This document shows positions 1 through 12,971 of a stretch of DNA of 64,000 nt, one piece after another. Position numbers and translations under genes: made by a program. Source of the DNA: Paramecium tetraurelia (Eukaryota; Ciliophora; Oligohymenophorea; Peniculida; Parameciidae); NCBI RefSeq assembly GCF_000165425.1, contig NW_001799244.1, positions 312,118-376,117 on the forward strand, in the 5' to 3' direction. The first letter of the stretch is position 1, and every line of letters begins with the position of its first letter. The notes beneath the pieces are model-generated. The model did not search any database. It saw only the letters and a list, made by a program, of their open reading frames with translations, and had not been told where the DNA came from.

Positions 1-317
1 TGATTATTCCATTCCTAAAGCAATGATGGCATTCTTCATTTCATTTGGACTTTTATAATTATTTTCGCTTACGATATTGAGCCACTCTTATCATCATCAA
101 AGATGTCAAAGCATTCCTTAATTTTTTAGACTTCTTCTTTGCTAAGTCCTGGTTTCACATACTTCGAAGGATCAAAACCACTTGCAGCTGGTTATTAAGA
201 TACTACTGGAGCAGGACCTTTTCCTTTTGTTGCAGCTGGAGCTTATTATACCTAACTTTTATTAGCTTATTATGTTGGCTGAGCTGCTGATTATTATTTT
301 TATTGACTTCTACTCAT
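1..317 (-). CDS. Centrin-like EF-hand protein, N-terminal part
   Basis: Runs off the left edge, so only the first ~97 residues are present. Start ATG is at 317-315. Residues 1-50 are a Gln/Ala/Pro-rich tail (MSRSQQKQQSAAQPTQQ...). The core then begins PGLSKEEVQKIKECFDIFDD and its first EF-hand loop reads DDDKSGSIS, with Ca-binding Asp/Ser positions kept. A 23-nt intron (50-72, ending AAG rather than TAG) must be removed to keep the loop open. Centrins act at basal bodies and the contractile infraciliary lattice of Paramecium. A calmodulin-like protein is possible, but the long basic tail and the KECFDIFDDD stretch favour centrin/caltractin. Family call fairly sure, exact type unknown. Confidence 0.75.
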
Positions 318-640
318 TTATTTAAAATAATATTAATGATACACAAATTCATTTCTTAATTATATCACAATGTTCTTATTTTCCTTATTTTCTTAATACT
401 AGCCTTTTACTACTTGTTTGACTTGCCTTAATCATTTATTTCTCTTTTCAATATTCCTCTATACTTACAACATTTTTCAACTAAAATCCAATAAATTAAT
501 TGAACAATTAAAATATCTCTGTCTCTTATCCAAAGAAAAGCCTCCCATGATTTTCTTTCTATCAATCTCTTATTTAAATTAAATAATTTTTTCTTCGAAT
601 TCTGGATGTGTTGAAATTCTATAAATCACTGAAATCTATA
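318..640. other. Intergenic, no gene seen
   Basis: AT-rich spacer between the start of the centrin-like gene and the decayed gene to its right. No ORF with convincing composition and no RNA gene recognised. Confidence 0.5.
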
Positions 641-1835
641 TATGTTCTTTTTCCAACGAAATTTTTTATTATTTTTAGGAATCCTAATTTAGTTGAATTA
701 AAGAAATAATTTGATTTTTTTGAACAAGAGCTTCCTTGTGAATATTACTCGAATTTAAAGTATTCCTCTTATGAATTCTATATTGTCTTATCAACTGATC
801 TCTATGATCCTGATAAGAATAAAATTATAGATTAATCTTCTAATATTTTAGAAACATATATTCCAGAATAATTTACACTAACTGCATCAAAAGATTTACA
901 AAGTTATTAAGTCAGCGTATTATATTATGATCGAATTGAATCTAATATATAGAACATAGTCAAATGATTCTTATACTGATAGTAATTTCTATAATTTTAG
1001 GAGTTGAATATTATTGCACATTTATATTTTAATTATTAGTGTAAAAATATTAATCATGTTATGATTGTTGAAATCGTACACTAGGACATATTAACGAATA
1101 AATATTTAATAAATACATTGCTTAAACTTAAATAAAATACTTTGATTGATATACTCTAATATATGAGTTCATTTAAATTTATTAGAATAAGGACTGATTT
1201 TATTCATTGTGAAATAATCATTGGCATAATTGGTTTCTTTACACAATTTTCTTGGATAAGTAAATTTGGATGGAGAAAGACTATTAGAGTTCTAATGAAG
1301 GAAATAGATTAATATATACATTAGAATGCCATCCAAGTTCTTAATTAGATGTTTAAGGAAATTAGTATTTCTATCGAGGAGTCCTATTCATAGTATTCAA
1401 TTTATCAACGATTTCCTCTTAAATATTGAGATTTCATTACTTTCTAAAGGTGGAGAATCATCAGTGATTTAATTAACATCAAATGCTGGTTTAGTAATGG
1501 CTCCTGTCTTTTCAAGATGTTTTTATAACATAATACTATTGTTAGGTTTCTCTTGGATTATGTATACTAAATTTAGGATTAACAGTTGCAAATACATTTA
1601 TGAGGATTGATAGTAAAATGTTCATAAACTTTTAAGTGTTAATTTTCCTTTCTTACTGCTTCTTACCAGATTTTCATTTCCTAAATTATAGAAATTTCAT
1701 ACAGCAACTGGACTTCGATCTCTTTTATTATTTTTTGCATCTTACTTTGCCATTTTATATTTTAATTATAAAAAGATTAGTAAGAGAATTTATATTATAT
1801 TATATTATAAAATTTAGTTATGAGTCTTAACAAAA
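641..1835 (+). pseudogene. Decayed protein-coding gene, unrecognised
   Basis: Stretches with coding character occur in all three plus frames and cannot be joined by normal short introns. Examples are FEQELPCEYYSNLKYSSYEF near 720, IIAHLYFNYQCKNINHVMIV near 1010, SLAQLVSLHNFLGQVNLDGE near 1225, SNEGNRLIYTLECHP near 1295 and IEISLLSKGGESSVIQLTSN near 1420. TGA codons interrupt each frame. This is what a gene looks like after several indels, for example a redundant copy left from the whole-genome duplications of Paramecium. The family was not recognised. It ends about 10 bp from the stop of the convergent SET gene. Boundaries are approximate. Confidence 0.5.
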
Positions 1836-1844
1836 GGGCTATAT

Positions 1845-4800
1845 TCAATTTAATCTACCAATACAATTCTTAGCTCCACAGCTACACTATATTTTTTACG
1901 ATTCTGCTTCTATTTCAAATTAATAATCATAAGTCAACTCTTCCCCTACTGAGATGTCCTTTCTAGCATAAATCAAAATCTTTTCATCTAATAATAAAGA
2001 ATCACAATTTGGCTATAATTAGACTATTAATTACTTGACAACTATGATTTAGAAATCTAGCCTCTGACCCTTTAAAAGTTGCATCTATTACCTTGGTTTT
2101 GGATGCCCTAAACATATAGCAGTCTCCAAATCCTTGTTCATTATATGTCAACTCTCTATAATCTGCTAGTGCATTTCTAATAACTTCCCCTGTGTATTCA
2201 ATTACAAAGTCTCCTTTTTTAAAACTAAAAATATTGCTTAAAATACTCCTATTTAGTGAAAAGTCCATATTTATGGATATGTGAAGGTGCAACATAAAGT
2301 TTATTCTTTTGTTTCTAATTTTTGGATTCTTATTTCAATTTTTTTTCTAATTCTTCTTGTTTATCAATTTACTTCAATTCTTCTGTTAATAAGTTCGCTT
2401 CCTCTAAAATATCATTAGGATTAAAAGTAACTATTTTTTATTAAGGGTCTTTTCTTGATAATTTACTATTTTGATGTTTAATAGTTGGAAGGTTGTCATA
2501 TAGCATGGGATGATTGTCATACACAGTATTTAGATTGACTTAAGTCTCAGTTATAACTCTACTGATTTACTATAAGATTTGCAATCTTTCATCCAAAGGA
2601 AGATCTTCGACAAAAGATTATTAATAAAACCATTCTTTAAATTGACTGAACTGGCAAACAGAATTGCACATTTTTTATATATTTTTAGTATCTAATAATT
2701 ATTATCGAACTTATTGTGTGTATAACAAAAAGAATTCTCCTAAATTCTCTGCGAACTCTATTCCTTTAATATTATTATCTTTAGAAGAGTCCACCAATTC
2801 TTATAAGTTTTGAACTTTGTATTCTTTATAGGGATATTTATCCAAGACCAATTTTGTAACTGAAAATTGCAATTATCTATTTTTATCACTTTTTTCACAT
2901 TCTCTTAGAAATTGTTACTTACTTACTTATGCATATCTAATTTTGAATTCTTTCATGTTCAATGAAATATAGAGAATTTTATCCCTCAATGTTAATAAGT
3001 TCAATTCTTCAAATTATCCTCTCTATTCAGATGGCTTCAATGCAATCAAGATTGTATTAGAATATCTATGAAGAACTGTTTAAGATTTTTTATCCTATTT
3101 TTATTATACTACTATTTTTCTCCAAATCATAAAACTTGTAACACACTATTCCTAATTATCAAAACAAGATTAACAATATACTCTTTTGCTATGAGTAAAT
3201 GCCCATTACTCTTTATAACCACAATAAAAATGACATCTTTTTCTGCACTTTCCACAAATGATTGAAGATCCTACTTATTGACAATATTCACATTTAAAAT
3301 TATTATTTTTAAGTAATGCCTTAACTGTTAATTCACATTCTTTGCTATCTTCATTCCAGAGTACACAATTAGTATGAACCCAACGCACATCATCAACATA
3401 CAATAACCTACCACTTACACTTCTATTCCCAAACTTTTTACACAATTAACATTACATTTTATCTAATGGACTTTCTATTAATTGATCCTCATTTTATTAT
3501 GGAAATCTTTAGATAAACTCATTTTATATAACAAATTGCTCCCTTGGCTATTATTTCATTTCTTATTCTTATTTAATTAATATCTATTCTGCCTCTTAAA
3601 TTTTGTTATCATGTAATTATTTCATTTCTTGAATACATTATTTTATTAATTGATTATTTTATTAATATGATTTTAATTTTTCTGTTATCTAGGTTTCAGA
3701 ATATTTATCATTCAATTATTTGATATTTTATTTCAAATAGTTTGTTGCTATCTTTAACCACCCTTTTTAAACTAAAATATGGTCTTTAGCTTATTGTTTT
3801 TTCAATTCTACCATTTGCGAAGTATATTATTTTTTTATTGATCTTACAATAGAATTTGGAATTGGAAGGAATAGAAGTTATTATTTTTAATTCTATAAGA
3901 ATTTCATTCTAAATAATTTCGAATTTTAGTACTAATCCAAAATGTTTAAGTAGTTTGTGTAATATTAGTTATCCAAATATTAAAATGAGTTCTCATACTT
4001 TAAATGTTATACAAAACAACACTATAAATCGGTAATCAGATTAATTGTGTCTAATGCAAACCTATTTACTTTACTGAATTCGAATAAAGAGTTGCTTTGA
4101 CCAATAATTGTTTATAAGGAAAAGATGACAAATTGTTTTTTTTATTTAAAGAAGTGAATTAAAAGCTATCGTTCATGAAAATCATTTTCAAGTTAAAAAT
4201 GAACAAATTCTTATCGTTTTTATTGTGTAACAGTAAACAATTGCTTTGGAGCTTCAAACCAATTATATCGTGCACACCAATATTACGTCAATTTACCAAT
4301 GTATTCATCACTGATATCTTTGTTATTTGTTAAATCCTCTTTTAAATTCTCAATGTTTTGTTAATATTAAAAAAAGTTAGATACAAGAGACTCCAATTAC
4401 TCTAAATTTTCCATAATGAAAGTTTGCTAAACTTAATTTAATTGAGGTGCCCATTCCAAAAAATTAGAAACAACAGGAACCACTTTTTTTAATGATTTAG
4501 CTTTTATTGTTTATCTTATGCTTTATTCTTTAAGCTTTTCAATTTTGAATAATAATTGAGAAATGTCCTAAGAACAATCCGAACATATTCCTTCATTATT
4601 AATAGTTTTTTTATTCTTCAACAAACAAGTAACATGATAGAATTGTTTACATTTTACACATTGTTTATATTATTTGATAGGCTTCGTTTCCTTATTTAAA
4701 TATATTTTATCAACATTGCTTTCTAAAGTTATAATTTTTTATATAATTACATTTTACGTCTTAGAAATATAATCTATACAATGATCCAAGTTTCTAATTT

Positions 4801-6711
4801 TCTATTTCGATGCAGTCATCAGATTATTAATCATTATAGATTTATATGTACTCTTCACAAAATTAACAAAATCTAAAACCAGCTACATCTAGACCACAAC
4901 TTAAACAATATTGAAAATTTTAGAAGTATTCAATGCTTATATGCACCTAGGATAATATTATTAAATACTGTATTCGAAGTTGTTGTTGGTTTGATTCTTG
5001 ATAATAGTTCTGGACCAAATAATTTAGTAGTTTGGCAATTGGCACATTTGAAACAATTCTTGCATTTCCAATAATCTAGCCCATCTGTAGGAGCAATGAA
5101 ATTATTGAAGACACATTAGAAGTGATAAAATTCATTACAATTGCAACAAAATAAATCATTTTTTTACCCATACTTATCACATTCTTTACATCTAACACAA
5201 TTATTACATGTCCAATTTTATAAGGATTTCATGACTCTCTATTAGTGATATTGAGAGTTATTAATTTGACAGTAGAAGTGATATGTTTTATTGCAGTTTT
5301 CACACATCAATAAATTATCAAGAAATTCATATCCTCCACATGAACAACAAATATATTCAAAAATCAATTCAGGACATCCTACTTTCATTGTGAAAGGTTG
5401 AACTAAGTTAACAGTACTTAAATCTTTAATTAACAGATCTTTTACTATATATTGCAACTAAGGAGAATCAATCGAATCATCAGTTAATTAAGGTGGTTCC
5501 AGTTTAAATAAATAATCCAAATATGGGTGTCTCTATGTAATTTTATTAATATCAATCTTGATTTTTATTTCTCTTTGAACTTATTACTTCAAGAAATCTA
5601 TCATATTTAATTTAATTAATGGTTCATCTTCATTTTCAAAATCTAAATTTAAATTAATAGTCTTTTCCCATTAAATTAGACTACTTTTAACGTTTCTAGG
5701 AGGTACTGGTTATGTTATACTCAATAATTATGGTTCCCATAATGGGATATAATTATTTATCCCTTCTAGGTTTACTAAGTCTTTTCCACCAAACCCATAA
5801 TTCAAAAATTATCTAAATGCCAATTGGACATTTTCTGAAGTAAACAAATGAATATTGTTTTTATATGTTAATAGATCTTCGTCTGTTAATTTTAAGTAAC
5901 CTCTGAATTATTGAAACAGAATATCATATAAAATCTTTAGTATACTCCCTTTACGATGTGCTTTAGGATTTGATAAATTGAATTCCAAAAAATTAGAGCA
6001 CATTAATTTAATATCTGCATAGAGTTTAAGTTCAGGATTATCTAAATACTCACCCTTTTTGTTCTTCTTATGAATAGTGTCAAAATCAATAGGGTTTTTG
6101 ATTACTTCTCTATATTTAACAGAACTTGGATCATATTGCCATAATAACTTTTCATCATCAAAATATGTTAAATATCGGATAAGCTCAGAAAAGATTACCT
6201 TCCTTAATTCTATCCGGCATTTGGGACATCTATAAGAGTCGAAAATAGGTTTACGATCTTTAAATAGGGGTTCACACTTCTTATGAACATATAAACCGCA
6301 ATCTCGACACTCGCATATATTTTCTGCTTTATCCCTTTCAACCATTGACTTTTTGCATAAAATACAATATTTATTGTTCTCGTATTTAATTAGACATTCA
6401 TTGCATAAAGAATTTTCAACAACTTAACTAGCACATGATGAACATGAGTTTGGTAATTTTTTATGGTGAGATTTCTTTTATTTTTAAGATTTCTTCTATT
6501 ATTCATTATGACTAGATAGCTATATCATGCCACTCTGATGATGGGAGCTACTCAATCCTTATTCCCCAGAACTTTACTCATTAAATGACTAACTAATATT
6601 TTGATTATCAGTATATGTTTATTATTTCTATACTGCTCCTCTTGTTATTTTTACTCCTTTTTCAAGCAACTTAAAATACTCCCCATTACTTATATTTAAC
6701 TATTGACTCAT
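1845..6711 (-). CDS. Trithorax/MLL-type histone H3K4 methyltransferase (PHD, bromodomain, ePHD, SET, post-SET)
   Basis: About 1,600 residues. Near residues 85-175 lie Cys-rich PHD-like zinc fingers (CECRDCGLYVHKKCE ... YRCPKCR). Residues ~185-260 look like a bromodomain (NPIDFDTIHKKNKKGEY). Residues ~445-560 hold a second PHD cluster (CENCNKTYHFYCQ, WTCNNCVRCKECDKYG). At 3460-3200 an extended PHD has WVHTNCVLW and CRKRCHFYCG. The last ~130 residues are a SET domain with GDFVIEYTGEVIR, IDATFKGSEARFLNHSCQPN (one 22-nt intron inside) and GEELTYDYQF, then a post-SET CSCGAKNCIGRLN just before TGA. This domain set is that of nuclear MLL/trithorax H3K4 methyltransferases. Start chosen at the first ATG (6711). 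Many short introns, mostly not delimited here; some middle exons remain unresolved. Confidence 0.88.
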
Positions 6712-7112
6712 AATTAATTATAAAATATATATTTATCAAACTAATATATATTCATATTTACTATTTTTTAATGCATATAACACATAATTTATCCATTTCA
6801 TATAAAGTGTAAATAGAATATTCATAATTTTCAGATTGCTATTCTAAAATTGCTATGCATTTTATAAAGAATAATATTCTATTAAATGCCAATATTAATT
6901 TGAATGAAAATACCCAGAAATTAAATAAGTAAGATGACTATTAAATCTATCTACTATTGTATCATATTTGTACTGCTTTTGTATTCTAAAAACTTCAGCA
7001 TAATCTTTACGAATACTTGGGATAAATATGAAAAGTTAAAAATAATATACTTAAATTAAAAAATAAAATAATGACTATAATTATTTAATAGAATATATCA
7101 TTTTATTTTTCA
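6712..7112. other. Intergenic, no gene seen
   Basis: AT-rich 400-bp spacer between the SET gene and the small basic-protein gene upstream on the same strand. It should hold the SET promoter. No distinct motif recognised. Confidence 0.5.
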
Positions 7113-7558
7113 TCATTTATGCTTATTTCTTTTTGGAATGTGTTCTGATGATGAAATATTTTCACTAGAACTTTCACTTGGTGATTCATTTTATTAATAT
7201 TTGATATGTTTTTTTGGCTAAAAATTTGAAGGATTTTTAATACCTATTATGACTTTTATTCTTCATCATCTATGATTAAGAAATGCTAACTAATCAATTC
7301 TTTAAGAGCACTCATTGTTATTCTAACTTTTTCATCTTTTTTCTTTTAAGTCTTATGTTCTACATGAACCACAGAACTATCTGATTCTTATTGGTTGACT
7401 GTTCTCTTTTTTTAAGTTTATAATGTCTTTGGTTTGACAGGCTTTTTCTAAACAGATTTTTTCAATAGATTAGAGGTAACACAAGCCAAGACACCGTCAG
7501 TTGACATTACTCTCTTCCTTTTACCATCAATAATGTTATCTTAAGAAATCTTTTACAT
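7113..7558 (-). CDS. Small Lys/Ser-rich basic protein, function unknown
   Basis: Encodes about 140 residues starting MQKISQDNIIDGKRKRVM at 7558. One 26-nt intron interrupts the C-terminal part. The body is rich in Lys, Gln and Ser (KKPVKPKTLQTQKKRTVNQQ) with a possible short helix MSALKELISQHFLIIDDEEQ. It ends in an acidic-serine patch and the basic tail PKRNKHK. The basic clusters would suit a nuclear protein, but this is only composition. Shares no recognisable domain. Divergent from the LRR gene that begins 107 bp away. Confidence 0.6.
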
Positions 7559-7665
7559 TTAATTAAATTAAATAATAATCTCTAGACATAATGAAGATAC
7601 TATTTACACATCTGCTTAATTTGATTTTATTTTTGTATATCAATATTGATAAATAATTATAAAAT

Positions 7666-10591
7666 ATGATTGAAGACACTCATTATCATTCACAACAAGC
7701 CAATAAAAATTAAAACTAATTCGATAGAAGAAGAAGTAGTGTATAGTTTTAAGATGCTTCAACAATGATCAACCCAAGCAGCACTCATCTCTCTAGAAAT
7801 GCATCTTACTCTATGCCACATGAAAGTCAAATAAATCCTCAGAGTAAGTTAAGTGACATATTATCATAATAGTACTTGCTAAGATAGCAGCTATGGTGCC
7901 CTACAATTCAGATAATAAAAAGAAATTTTTTAGAGTGGATCATGTTCTCAAACCAAAAAAGAAACCAGATCCTCTTGAAGAAGAACAAGAGAATGAAATA
8001 AGAAAGAATTTGTAATTGTCACCAGAGATAGTCAAGGAGGATTTATTAAACAAACCATTAGTAGGACCTTAAGCAGTCTAGTTATATTATCAACATTATA
8101 AAAAAGTGAATAAGGTTCGTTAATAAAATGACTTCTTCAAAATTTCAGGTAAGACTTAAATTTATAAATAGATAGTGTATAAACTGCAATGCTTCGTTAA
8201 GCGGAATAAATTGATGTATTACCTTGTAAGATAGGAGTTGTCAAAACTAAAGGCAGTGAATAATCTCTCTAGATAAGTCATTAGAAGTACGGAGATAGAT
8301 ATGCATCCATGTTAAGTGAGGGTTTGAAAGTCAACCCTAATATCAAGGATTTTTATATGGCAAATAATAGAATTCAAAGTTCAGGAGCAACATAACTATT
8401 GAATTAAATTGGAAAAGTGGCCAAGATTCTCGATCTTTAATAAAATAATATCGGAAAAATAGGAACAGATTCGATTTGTTAGCAAATATAATCAAGAGAA
8501 AACAAGTAAGAAAGAGAATTACAATTTTAGATTAGAAGTGTTAAATTTAGAAGACAATAAATTAGGTGACAGAAATGTAACTCGTATTTTGAAGGCATTG
8601 TTGAATAGCAATAATAAGTTGAAATCATTAAATGTTAGTAAGAATTATTTGACAAACGATATTGCAGAAATATTGAAGGATAGTATAATTCAATTAGATA
8701 ATATGGAGTAATTATATATACACTGGAATTAAATAAAAGGATGGGGCGGATAGAAGATATTTGAAGCCTTAATAGAGAATAAGACTTTATTGGTATTTGA
8801 TGCTGGTTGGAATAGCTTTGGAATCTAAGAGAGAAAAGATGTTTAATGTATATAGAAGATATGTGATTTTTTGATAACTAATAAGACTGTGTTGCATTTT
8901 GATTTATCATCCAATTAATTTAGTCTAAATGATTGTAAACTAATAGCAAATGCATTAAAACAGAACAGAACAATATATGGATTTCACTTTGTGAATAATT
9001 GGGGAGTTATTGATGCAAGAGGATTCTTATAGATATAGGAGAACGAATTATAGCGAGTCTTAGGAGAAACACCTAGAATCAAAGGATTATAGTAGACTAC
9101 AACAATCAGATAGGAGAATGTGTGTTGGATATGTGAAGGTTGGTAAGAGTAGAAGTTTACTTGGACGCCTGAGATATCAGGAGAAGGTGAAGCAGATCCT
9201 TTATTTATTCATTTGGATTTTGAGGCTTATAAATAAGTGTATATTCCAAAGACTCAGGATCAAATATCTTTAACTTTAATGATCCCTACAAATACTACCT
9301 AATATATTTACACAATGAATGATACATAAGTGATTGCTATTGATTAACCAAATGTTCCTTATGGACACTAATTGAAAATTAATTACAATAATAACTATAT
9401 AAGTGTTTTGATGGATAATGTAAATTAAGTAAAGAAGGACAAACATTTTTCAATTTTTGATTAAGTTGAATTCAAACCATTAATTAGTGTGTTACCTAGA
9501 ACACCAGATCCAGTTTATATTCCTCCTAAGTTGAAAAAGTAAAAGAGAATTTGGACATTCCCCATTTCTATTTGGGCTAAGGATTTTAAATTTGAGAATG
9601 AGGATTTATTGAAGAAATGCTTTGAAAAAGATTTCTCTTGTAGCAAGATATCCAAAATAGTAAAGAATCCTGATGAATTGTTAGAAATTAAGAATGTTTT
9701 ATGGGCACATTATAAATTGATTAAGGAAACTTATAAGTAATATAGTTCTAACAGTCCAACGGGGGATGTGTGGTCAATATCTTCTAATGTTATCACAGAG
9801 TTTGCTTAATAAACTGAATTGATAGACGGGAAGTCTTTAAAATTGTCTGATTTAGATCTGAAATTTATAGCAACCTGTGCAGCTTCAATTGAATACAAGG
9901 GAAATTTTAGGAATCCTGAGAGAGCACTTTGTAGATTCTAATTTATGGAGTTTTTGGTTAGGGTTTCTGAGGATAAGTATTTGAAAACGAAAGTTGCTAA
10001 TAATATGTTGGAGGCAACGAAAATGATCTTAGAATAATGTAAAACATACATGTCCACATTCGATGCTTAGAAGTGGAGGGATGAGAGATATTTTAATGAA
10101 CAATGTGATGATTGTTTGAAATTCTTCAGGCCTTTACTCAATCACATATATAATAAATATAGTGTGAAGAAGGTGAAACCAGGTTAGAAGAAGTTTATGT
10201 GTTTGGATGAAATACATGAAATATGTTCGTAAGCCAGTCTTTACGACGAAAGGTTCGTTGAGAGAGATGCTGATAATGTAAAATCATTAATATAATGTAG
10301 GCTTTCAATTTATCCATGATGCTCCAAGTTGATGAATTAGAAAGTGATAGGATATTTTAGATGACTTTCATTGAATTCTTAGAAGCAATTGCAAGAATTG
10401 CTGATAAGGTATCTATGCCAGGAATTGATGCAGTAGATTTGACTTGGGATCAAAGGGCTGTATAACCACTTCATTTGAAACTAGAGAAGATGATAATACA
10501 TTTAGCTAATACTTGTTCATCTGAAGAATTTAAGTTACAGTATGGAAATATTAACAAATCAATGTTTGCAATAGTTGAGGAAGATGATTGA
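7666..10591 (+). CDS. Large leucine-rich-repeat protein
   Basis: About 940 residues with at least four short introns. Residues ~150-420 carry LRRs of the ribonuclease-inhibitor type: IKDFYMANNRIQSSGATQLL, LEVLNLEDNKLGDRNVTRIL, KSLNVSKNYLTNDIAEIL, VFDAGWNSFGIQE and VLHFDLSSNQFSLNDCKLIA. A region follows with CWICEGWQEQKFTW and a PLFIHLDFEAYKQVYI stretch. The C-terminal ~350 residues are helical with no repeats (KIWTFPISIWAKDFKFENE-type composition). The architecture, long LRR block plus unique C-terminal half, is common among ciliate cytoskeletal proteins, but no named family was recognised. It ends 66 bp from the convergent acyltransferase gene. Confidence 0.75.
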
Positions 10592-10657
10592 TAGTCAATT
10601 AATTTTATCTTTTTATATTGTAATATTTTTATAATATCAAAATCTCTATACCAATCA

Positions 10658-12405
10658 TCATATTGGATGGCCAATCTTTTACAAATATCTGAAGTAATAA
10701 ACAAAAATCATGATTGGTTATCCAATAAAACAAAAGGTCATCCAAAACATTAGATTACCCAATTAAGAGTCTTATAATTTGAGTATCTTATAAAAATAAT
10801 ATTGAATATTTACCTTCTCTAATTTCTTCTATAATAGCATGAATGGTGCCTATGCAAACATTCCTACAAATGCCCAAGCTTCCACTACACCTATAGATGC
10901 GCTAACAATGTATTCATGACCTAGAGCTGATACTAAGAACACTATCATATTTGAAATTGTTCTGTTCATACCTGATTTAAGACATGGAAAATAGACATGC
11001 CCTATATTAATCATAATAATTTACTCACTAACCAATGATGGACAGGCAAATTCCATAATCTCCAATATTCTTCGAGATTCTTGCAGTTCCACCACTCCTT
11101 GTAAAACTCTCTATCTGCGAATCTCAAGAGTTCTGCTGTGATATTCAAAAAGCATTAGAATTATCCATAAAATAGTGCCATCCACATATAAGTATTGGGT
11201 ATTGCTAACTTTAATAATCTATCGGCAAGCACCATCAAAGATGGAGACTTTGATAGCATTTTGTAGGTATTCTCAACAAGTGGTTCTGTGTATTGGAACC
11301 AAATGATGACCAAAAAAAGAATAACGAAGATGTATTCGATTATTCTCTTGATCAACCAAACCTTTCTAATAGATTATGTTCTCAAATATGACAATTAGAA
11401 ACACAATGTTGGAGCAGCTAAGAAGTATAAGAAATGTTTAAAGTCCAATATTAGCGATTGATCTTGTGAGTATTTCTCTAAGATTTTTAGGTTTTCAGCA
11501 TTGACCTCATATTCAGCGAAGAAATTGTCAAGAGGCACTTTCTTATTTTTCACTTACTTAATTCTTTAGATATAGAAGTAAGTATTTCTCATAAAGTGAG
11601 CATAACTTATCAATTTCATGAAGGCTATGAATTAAACACCCAGTAAAATCAAATTCAATCCTGGATGTGACCCTTAAATTAAATAGCAAGGTATTATTAT
11701 GGTTAATACAATATTGGTAATATTAAAAGTTCTAATTATTCCAGTACTCAGATTTCTTTTAAATTGCAAATATTGAATTCCAAACCCAATAAACAAATTA
11801 ATCATTAAGATTAACAGAGCTTACATAATAGGATTGCCATTGATATTCATCATCTCAAACTTCCAGAACACATTCGTAATTAACAGACCATACTTTTGAA
11901 AATTCTCGAATATTAATCTAATATGATTAGCTATTAATATCAAAATTCCCAGATTTAATATTCCTCGAAAATTCTACTCTGGCGATTCTGTACTTAATAA
12001 CGATGTCCTCTCTTTTCTCACTGGCTGATATGCCAAAGGACCCATATACTATGTGTATGTTTTCCTTGAATTAATCTACATATCATGAAATTGAATTACA
12101 TTATGTTGTAAATAGGACATTGTTTTCTTGTCTGCAAATTTAATTGCTATAATTTTAGATTGATCCTTCTAATTCACAAATGTAATCGTTCTAATTTATA
12201 ATCATTCTTACAATTAGGCTTCATCGATGATTGGCTAACATTTATCAAAAAGAAGAGAAAAGAGAATTAGATTCTCATTTTCTAAGACGCATAGTTTGTG
12301 TTATTCACATCTGAGGATGAAGGGCTTAAAGTCATCTCTAACTAACTATGTCAATTTGTCAGATGCATTAGAAATAAGCAATTCAGGATTATAGACCTTA
12401 ATCAT
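10658..12405 (-). CDS. Diacylglycerol/sterol O-acyltransferase, DGAT1/SOAT type (MBOAT)
   Basis: Multi-pass ER enzyme predicted to transfer acyl-CoA to diacylglycerol or sterol for lipid storage. Family signatures are clear: NFRGILNLGILILIANHIRL followed by FENFQKYG near the N-terminus, SPSLMVLADRLLKLAIPNTY, and the FADREFYKEWWN ... EYWRLWNLPVHHWL block with the catalytic region downstream around LGHEYIVSASIGVVEAWAF. The end GNLMFWMTFCFIGQPMIF is typical of DGAT1. Opening at 12405 gives ~95 extra residues before the family core (MIKVYNPELLISNASDKLTQ...), across a 21-nt intron. A shorter start at the ATG near 12125 (MSYLQHNVIQFHDM) would drop most of them. The longer start overlaps the stop of the gene before it by ATGA. 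Confidence 0.85.
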
Positions 12406-12734
12406 TATTATATTATTGATTCAATTAATTTCTCTCTCAATTATTGGAATATCTCCAAGGTTAATTCACTTGAATGGTTGTAATTCAAAAACACCTGTAG
12501 ACTCAATTTCTTAGCCAACGAACGAGCAAGAGTGTGCACCATCTCAGTTTAATTGTCAATGATATCTATCACAGTGGGAAGTTGATCATAGGGTGTGGCT
12601 ATTGCAAGCACTAGAGACTCTACTCCTAGCATATCTTGATCAAAAAGATTGATGAGGACTTGATCAGGCATTCTTGTAGTTTGAGTAAACCATTTAATCT
12701 CATTGATTTGGAAAGCATTTTATTTTACAATCAT
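12402..12734 (-). CDS. Proteasome assembly chaperone 4 (PSMG4/PAC4) homologue
   Basis: Intronless, 110 residues, close to the ~120 of PAC4, which pairs with PAC3 to help build the 20S alpha ring in the cytosol. Matches to the family include WFTQTTRMPDQVLINLFDQD (family: HFHVMRL.DSL), SLVLAIATPYDQLPT (family: NLAVAMCSRYDSIPV) and HTLARSLAKKLSLQVFLNYN (family: LAQRLARKTNKQVFVSYN), ending in an amphipathic helix IFQQLREKLIE. The TGA at 12404-12402 shares bases with the ATG of the downstream acyltransferase gene. No spliced alternative joining the two frames was found. Confidence 0.72.
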
Positions 12735-12971
12735 TTTATTATATATAAGGTTCACACATGTATTTATTGATTAATTTACTACTTGATTTAAGATTAATTG
12801 CTTATACCATAATTATTTCTTATTCCCTATATTATTGATATATTTAAATTTAATTCAATTTGAGAATCATAATCCCCAAAAAGGATCAAGTTTATTCAAT
12901 GACAAGATTAACAGATTTTGATAAATAATTTTGATATTAAAAATAGATTTAACAAATACAATAAAAACGAC

